Assembly (NCBI GenBank): GCA_016283195.1
Contig: JAEEML010000026.1
Coordinates: 1-17,572, forward strand
DNA length: 17,572 bases
Origin: Deltaproteobacteria bacterium
Lineage (GTDB): Bacteria; JAEEML01
Direction of reading: 5' to 3'
Shown piece after piece: positions 14,358-17,572 of the stretch; the first letter of the stretch is position 1; every line of letters begins with the position of its first letter. The notes beneath the pieces are model-generated. The model had not been told where the DNA came from. It made no database searches and saw nothing but the letters and a program-made list of their open reading frames with translations. The position numbers and the translations under genes were made by a program.

Positions 14358-15518
14358 TCAGCCGCGCCGCTCTTCGATTTTAGCGATGAGCTCCTCGAGC
14401 TCAATACGGTTTTCGTGGCGAATTACATAGAGGAAGTTGCCCATAGCGGCGCTAAAAATTGGCGGAATTTCGCAGGAATAGACCAGAGAATCCTTAATAA
14501 TGGGCATGATTTCATCATAAGAATAGCGGTAATTAAAGTGGTAGCGCCGCGCCACATGAGCCACATAATATTTGCGCTCAAGGTGCGGCTCCACACTCCG
14601 ACCCATCATAATCTCCGCCCACATGGCAAAAAGATTAATATCGGCCGAATAATTCATCATATCAATAATATAGCCACCCGGTGGGCGGATATTTATCTCT
14701 AAAATCTGGTACTTTTCCGGGGCCAGTTTAAAAAACTCAATGTGGAAAAAGCGCTCTTTTAAATTAAAAGCGGCGACAACTTTGCGCCCCATCTCTTCCA
14801 ATTTGGGATTGATATCGCGCACCGAGTAAAAATGGATGGGCAGATTCTCGGTGACTATCTCCATCACGCCGGCATTGTATTCATGCGATGTTTTGAAAAC
14901 TATTTCGCCCGTGCTATCAGTCAGGCCGTCGAAGGTGACAATCTGCCCATTTACAAAGGGCTCCATCACATAATTACTTAGGCCATAGCGGGCTACTTCA
15001 TCGAGCTGACTGCGGCTTACAATTTTATAAGTGGCCTGGGCCCCAACACCGATATCCGGCTTTAAGACGATGGGCAGGCCGAACTCTTCCAGATGGCTCT
15101 CCACATCTTCTTGGGAATTAACCAGATAACCCGGGCTACAGGGGATTTTGTGCTTTTGAAAGACCTTTTTCATGCCCATCTTGCTGCGCGAAATGGCTTG
15201 ATCTTCCACTGTTGGGCCGGGAATATTAAACATGCGCCTAAGCTCGGCTTCAATACCCAGCCAGTGCTCGGTGAGCGACTCGATATGTTTTATACGTCCA
15301 CAGCGGTGGATAAAATAGCCGGTAGCCCGCACCATGGCATCTAAATTCAGCATATTGGTCACCTGGAAATAGTCGCTGATATTCTCCTTAACTTCCTGGC
15401 GCAGCTCATCATAAGAGGAATCACCAATAGCGAGAACATTGGCCCCGGCCTCTTTCAAGGCTTTACAAAACCCCACCCAGTTGGGGGGAAAATTAGGGGA
15501 AAGAAAGATAATATTCAT
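14358..15518 (-). CDS. ATP-grasp ligase, second gene of a tandem pair
   Basis: The 386-residue product has an N-terminal Rossmann-like pre-ATP-grasp segment (MNIIFLSPNFPP, then GANVLAIGD) and an ATP-grasp fold. Visible residues are the nucleotide-binding lysine in VLKPDIGVGA (Lys153), Glu186 in VMEPF, and metal ligands Glu261 and ILEINIRPPGG (Glu274, Asn276, Arg278). Such enzymes activate a carboxylate with ATP and join it to an amine or other nucleophile. A C-terminal part (about 315-386) keeps HVARRYHFNYRYS, which is shared with the paralogue but not a general ATP-grasp motif. GTGAGG lies seven bases before the ATG. The gap to the upstream paralogue is 20 bases, so the two are co-transcribed. 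The closest match in memory is short 'carbamoyl-phosphate-synthase-like' ATP-grasp proteins of unknown substrate; no carrier protein or precursor peptide is adjacent. Confidence 0.9.
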   Translation of the reverse strand: MNIIFLSPNFPPNWVGFCKALKEAGANVLAIGDSSYDELRQEVKENISDYFQVTNMLNLDAMVRATGYFIHRCGRIKHIESLTEHWLGIEAELRRMFNIPGPTVEDQAISRSKMGMKKVFQKHKIPCSPGYLVNSQEDVESHLEEFGLPIVLKPDIGVGAQATYKIVSRSQLDEVARYGLSNYVMEPFVNGQIVTFDGLTDSTGEIVFKTSHEYNAGVMEIVTENLPIHFYSVRDINPKLEEMGRKVVAAFNLKERFFHIEFFKLAPEKYQILEINIRPPGGYIIDMMNYSADINLFAMWAEIMMGRSVEPHLERKYYVAHVARRYHFNYRYSYDEIMPIIKDSLVYSCEIPPIFSAAMGNFLYVIRHENRIELEELIAKIEERRG

Positions 15519-15525
15519 CCTAAAA

Positions 15526-15531
15526 CCTCAC
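15526..15531 (-). promoter_or_regulatory. Ribosome binding site of the second ATP-grasp gene
   Basis: GTGAGG on the minus strand is seven bases before the ATG at 15518, within the 20-base gap between the paralogues. Confidence 0.55.
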
Positions 15532-15538
15532 TTAAAGA

Positions 15539-16696
15539 TTAGTCCCAGCACTCTTCGATTTTGGCAATAGCCTCTTTTAAAACCGGAAGTTCCGGGTGGC
15601 GAATCATATAGACAAAATCGCCCATGGCACCGGAAAGAGCCACCGGCACTTCCATAGCGGTGATACACATATCGCCCAGCATGGCAATTATCTCTTCGTG
15701 AGAATAGCGATAATTAAAGCCGTAGCGGCGCGAGGCGTGGGCCACATGGTAGCGACGCTCATATTCTATCTTATTGACATTATTAACTAATAAGTCGGCC
15801 CAGATTTGATAAACATTGAAATCGCAGGCCCAGTTCATCATGTCGGTGGTAAAGCCGCCGGGAGTACGGATATTAACCTCGAGACCAAAATACTGGCCTT
15901 TATTTTCAAAAAATTCCAGGTGGAAGAAGCGCTCTTTAATGCCAAAAGCCTTAACTGTAGCAAAACCCACTTTTTTGAGCGCTTCGGGAATCTCCCGCGA
16001 AGAATAATAGTGCATGGAGGTGTGGCCGGTAACCACTTCCATAATGCCGTTATTAAAATTGTGGCTGGTGTAAAACATAATATTGCCTTCGCGATCAGTG
16101 AGGCCGTCAAAGCTCACCAAATTGCCGAAAAGGCAGCTTTCCACCATGTAACCATCGGGAATAAGTGGCATAATTTCCGCTAGTTCCTCTTCGTTGTTCA
16201 CTTTGTAAGTGGCCGCAGCCCCTACCCCCAAATCGGGCTTTAAAATAACGGGATAGCCGTTTTTCTTTATAAAAGCTCTAAGCCCCTCTTCCGATTCAAT
16301 CATCTCCCCGGCGGCACAGGGAATATTATTGGCCTGGTAAACCCGTTTCATGCCCATTTTGTGGCGGTTAATGGCCACATCGGCCGGCTTTTGGCCAAAA
16401 ATATTGAAATCCTGGCGGATTTCCGCCTCTTCGCCCATCCAGAATTCATTGTTGGAATCGATGCGGTCGATATGGCCGTGGCGGTAGGTGAGGTAACCGA
16501 TAGCCCGCATAAGGGCATCATAATCCACCATATTAGGCTCATAATAATACTCGGTGAGAGCCTCTTTGAGCTCCGGGCGCAGCGAATCATAAGGCGCATC
16601 GCCCACAGCCAGCACATTGGCGCCGGCCCGTTTTAAAGCGGTGCAAAACTGATAATAATTAGGGGGAAAACTGGGCGACAAAAAAACAACGTTCAT
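15539..16696 (-). CDS. ATP-grasp ligase, first gene of a tandem pair
   Basis: The ATG at 16696 (385 aa) is chosen over an in-frame TTG one codon upstream because AGGAGG lies exactly seven bases before the ATG. It aligns end to end with the downstream gene product, with very few gaps and roughly half the residues identical by eye. It keeps the same ATP-grasp residues: ILKPDLGVGA (Lys153), Glu186, Glu261 and LEVNIRTPGG (Glu273, Asn275, Arg277), plus HASRRYGFNYRYS near the C-terminus. The two differ most around residues 50-110 and 185-240, where substrate selection would be expected. The gene is led by a strong sigma-70-like promoter with a leader of about 33 bases. The pair could form a heteromer or carry out two sequential ligations (inference). 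The substrate is unknown. Confidence 0.9.
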   Translation of the reverse strand: MNVVFLSPSFPPNYYQFCTALKRAGANVLAVGDAPYDSLRPELKEALTEYYYEPNMVDYDALMRAIGYLTYRHGHIDRIDSNNEFWMGEEAEIRQDFNIFGQKPADVAINRHKMGMKRVYQANNIPCAAGEMIESEEGLRAFIKKNGYPVILKPDLGVGAAATYKVNNEEELAEIMPLIPDGYMVESCLFGNLVSFDGLTDREGNIMFYTSHNFNNGIMEVVTGHTSMHYYSSREIPEALKKVGFATVKAFGIKERFFHLEFFENKGQYFGLEVNIRTPGGFTTDMMNWACDFNVYQIWADLLVNNVNKIEYERRYHVAHASRRYGFNYRYSHEEIIAMLGDMCITAMEVPVALSGAMGDFVYMIRHPELPVLKEAIAKIEECWD

Positions 16697-16703
16697 CAAA
16701 GGA

Positions 16704-16709
16704 CCTCCT
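16704..16709 (-). promoter_or_regulatory. Consensus Shine-Dalgarno of the ATP-grasp operon
   Basis: AGGAGG on the minus strand with a seven-base spacer decides the ATG at 16696 as the start and predicts strong translation. Confidence 0.7.
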
Positions 16710-16735
16710 CGGCCTGGGCAAAAAATCCGGGGGGT

Positions 16736-16764
16736 ATTTTAGGCAATAATAGGGCGTATTTCAA
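16736..16764 (-). promoter_or_regulatory. Sigma-70-type promoter of the ATP-grasp operon
   Basis: On the minus strand, TTGAAA (-35, 16764-16759) and TAAAAT (-10, 16741-16736) are separated by exactly 17 bases, each hexamer matching consensus at five of six positions. Transcription would start near 16729. The promoter lies between the small lipoprotein gene and the ATP-grasp pair, so the pair can be expressed independently. Confidence 0.65.
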
Positions 16765-16824
16765 GTGATATTGTGGCTTTTGCGCCCATTTTTACAGCTC
16801 ATGCCGCTATTCGATAAAAGTGCT

Positions 16825-17256
16825 CTAGCCACCCGCAGCTTTACTTCTTCCCGCACAGGAATCATTTATGCTCTTTTCCAGCGGTTTAGGGGCTTCTTCG
16901 CAAATAGCCACGGTATAAACATACTCAACGGGTACACCACAGTGGTCGCGCTCCCAAGTTAATTCAAAAGCGGCAAGTTCCTTATCTCCTCTTTTTATCA
17001 CCGCATTATAGGTTCCTTCACTGATGTTGCTGTTATTAAAGAGCCTTAGTTCTCCGGTGTGTTCGTTTCTCTTTATGGTGCTGGTAAATGGCTGGCTGTA
17101 AACGATTAGCTCATCCTCTTGGTCACCTAGCTTATTGCCATCACAATCAACGAGATTAACTATGGCTACTCCGCTGATACAAGTAGCGTACCCACCGCAG
17201 CAGGAAGATAAGAGGAGAGCAATAATACTAAGTAATAATTTTCTATTATTATTCAT
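16825..17256 (-). CDS. Small cysteine-rich lipoprotein, unknown function
   Basis: The 143-residue product starts with a lysine-bearing n-region and hydrophobic core ending in the lipobox LSSC (Cys19, followed by Cys20). The mature part has further cysteines (CISG, VDCDG, RDHCG, AICEE, DSCAG) and a beta-rich middle resembling a small transthyretin/carboxypeptidase-regulatory-like fold (GELRLFNNSNISEGTYNAVI). I do not recognise a family. The ATG at 17256 has only a weak GGA-type site upstream. The gene precedes the ATP-grasp pair on the same strand, but that pair has its own promoter, so common function is not implied. It is probably an envelope lipoprotein. Confidence 0.7.
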   Translation of the reverse strand: MNNNRKLLLSIIALLLSSCCGGYATCISGVAIVNLVDCDGNKLGDQEDELIVYSQPFTSTIKRNEHTGELRLFNNSNISEGTYNAVIKRGDKELAAFELTWERDHCGVPVEYVYTVAICEEAPKPLEKSINDSCAGRSKAAGG

Positions 17257-17572
17257 TGATAGTATCCAACCGAGTTCGCAAATTCCCCACCCCAGTATTA
17301 ATGAAACTCCGAACTATGTTTAAGCCTGCTGCTTAAGATTAGCAGAACAGCCTTAGGTAACTTTTTACCTACTAACGAGGTTAGAGGCAAATACTATTTT
17401 GCGCTGCTAACTTATGTTTCCTGCTAAATCGATTCTCATAACTCAGCAATTCCTGCCATTGCAACCGATTCTTTTTGAGATATTTTTTCTCACCCCCACT
17501 TGACAGCGCTTCTTTCGGCCTTACGTTACAGTTTGCCGCCGGGAAACTGGCAGGCAAAATGCAGAAATACCC
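17257..17572. other. Non-coding 316-base stretch at the right edge
   Basis: No frame here is convincing as a gene. It holds the branched inverted-repeat structure (17334-17414), a short hairpin TGAGA/TCTCA (17476-17492), and a TTGACA at 17500-17505 with a poor -10 (TACGTT at 17522). A possible gene start, ATG at 17559 after AGG, reads only four codons before the window ends, so a rightward gene beyond the edge is possible but unproven. Confidence 0.4.
17334..17414. other. Candidate branched structured RNA or DNA element
   Basis: TTAGCAG (17339-17345) pairs with CTGCTAA (17404-17410), extended by TAAG/CTTA around one bulged A at 17338. Within it GCCT (17350-17353) pairs with AGGC (17385-17388), enclosing two hairpins: AGGTAA/TTACCT (17355-17370, loop CTTT) and CTAAC/GTTAG (17372-17384, loop GAG). 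All pairs are Watson-Crick, so either strand could fold. There is no T tract, so it is not an intrinsic terminator. It lies 77 bases upstream of the small lipoprotein gene and may be its leader. Confidence 0.4.

Noticed and set aside
15806-16183. Plus-strand frame inside the first ATP-grasp gene
   Set aside because: It is antisense to conserved ATP-grasp motifs, and no ribosome binding site or recognisable protein feature was seen.
17334-17414. Integron attC site or tRNA
   Set aside because: The ends do not match the RYYYAAC/GTTRRRY core sites (TGCTAAC fails at the first base), there is no integrase or cassette gene, and no tRNA T-loop (GGTTCRA) or acceptor/anticodon arrangement is present.

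Overview
The window comes from a Gram-negative (diderm) bacterium. It encodes two or three lipoproteins with signal-peptidase-II-type leaders, an outer-membrane beta-barrel protein ending in phenylalanine, a pseudopilin-like domain and an Mla-type ATPase. Base composition looks close to 50% G+C. The cysteine-rich secreted proteins and the gene mix would fit a deltaproteobacterial or myxococcal-type lineage, but nothing here fixes the taxon. There are no rRNA or tRNA genes, no CRISPR array and no complete mobile element.

Layout. (1) 1-6940, plus strand: a tightly packed set of a 5'-nucleotidase-family enzyme (5' end cut by the window edge), a large lipoprotein with nuclease-associated OB-fold-like domains, an outer-membrane barrel and a rhomboid protease with extra domains. 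Two of the three junctions are stop/start overlaps. The set looks like a cell-surface module, perhaps for nucleotide or nucleic-acid scavenging. (2) 6955-10047, minus strand: an orphan Mla-like ABC ATPase with an altered signature motif, then a multi-pass TPR membrane protein carrying HEFGH and a zinc-ribbon, then a small lipoprotein-like protein with a GspG-type domain. (3) 10187-10507, minus strand: a guanidinium-exporter-type SMR protein. (4) 10714-13503, plus strand: a full-length MmeI/YeeA-type adenine methyltransferase whose nuclease motif is destroyed, in AT-richer DNA. (5) 13540-14334, plus strand: a stand-alone GTP cyclohydrolase II. (6) 14358-16696, minus strand: two tandem, equal-length ATP-grasp paralogues behind a strong sigma-70-like promoter. 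(7) 16825-17256, minus strand: a small cysteine-rich lipoprotein. (8) 17257-17572: no gene, but a nested inverted-repeat structure that could fold as a branched RNA.

The points most worth a second look are the tandem ATP-grasp pair, the ATPase/HEFGH-TPR/pseudopilin-like trio, the two motif-degenerate enzymes (ABC ATPase and MmeI-like protein), and the branched structure at 17334-17414. All functions are inferred from motifs and domain resemblance read by eye. No database search was possible.
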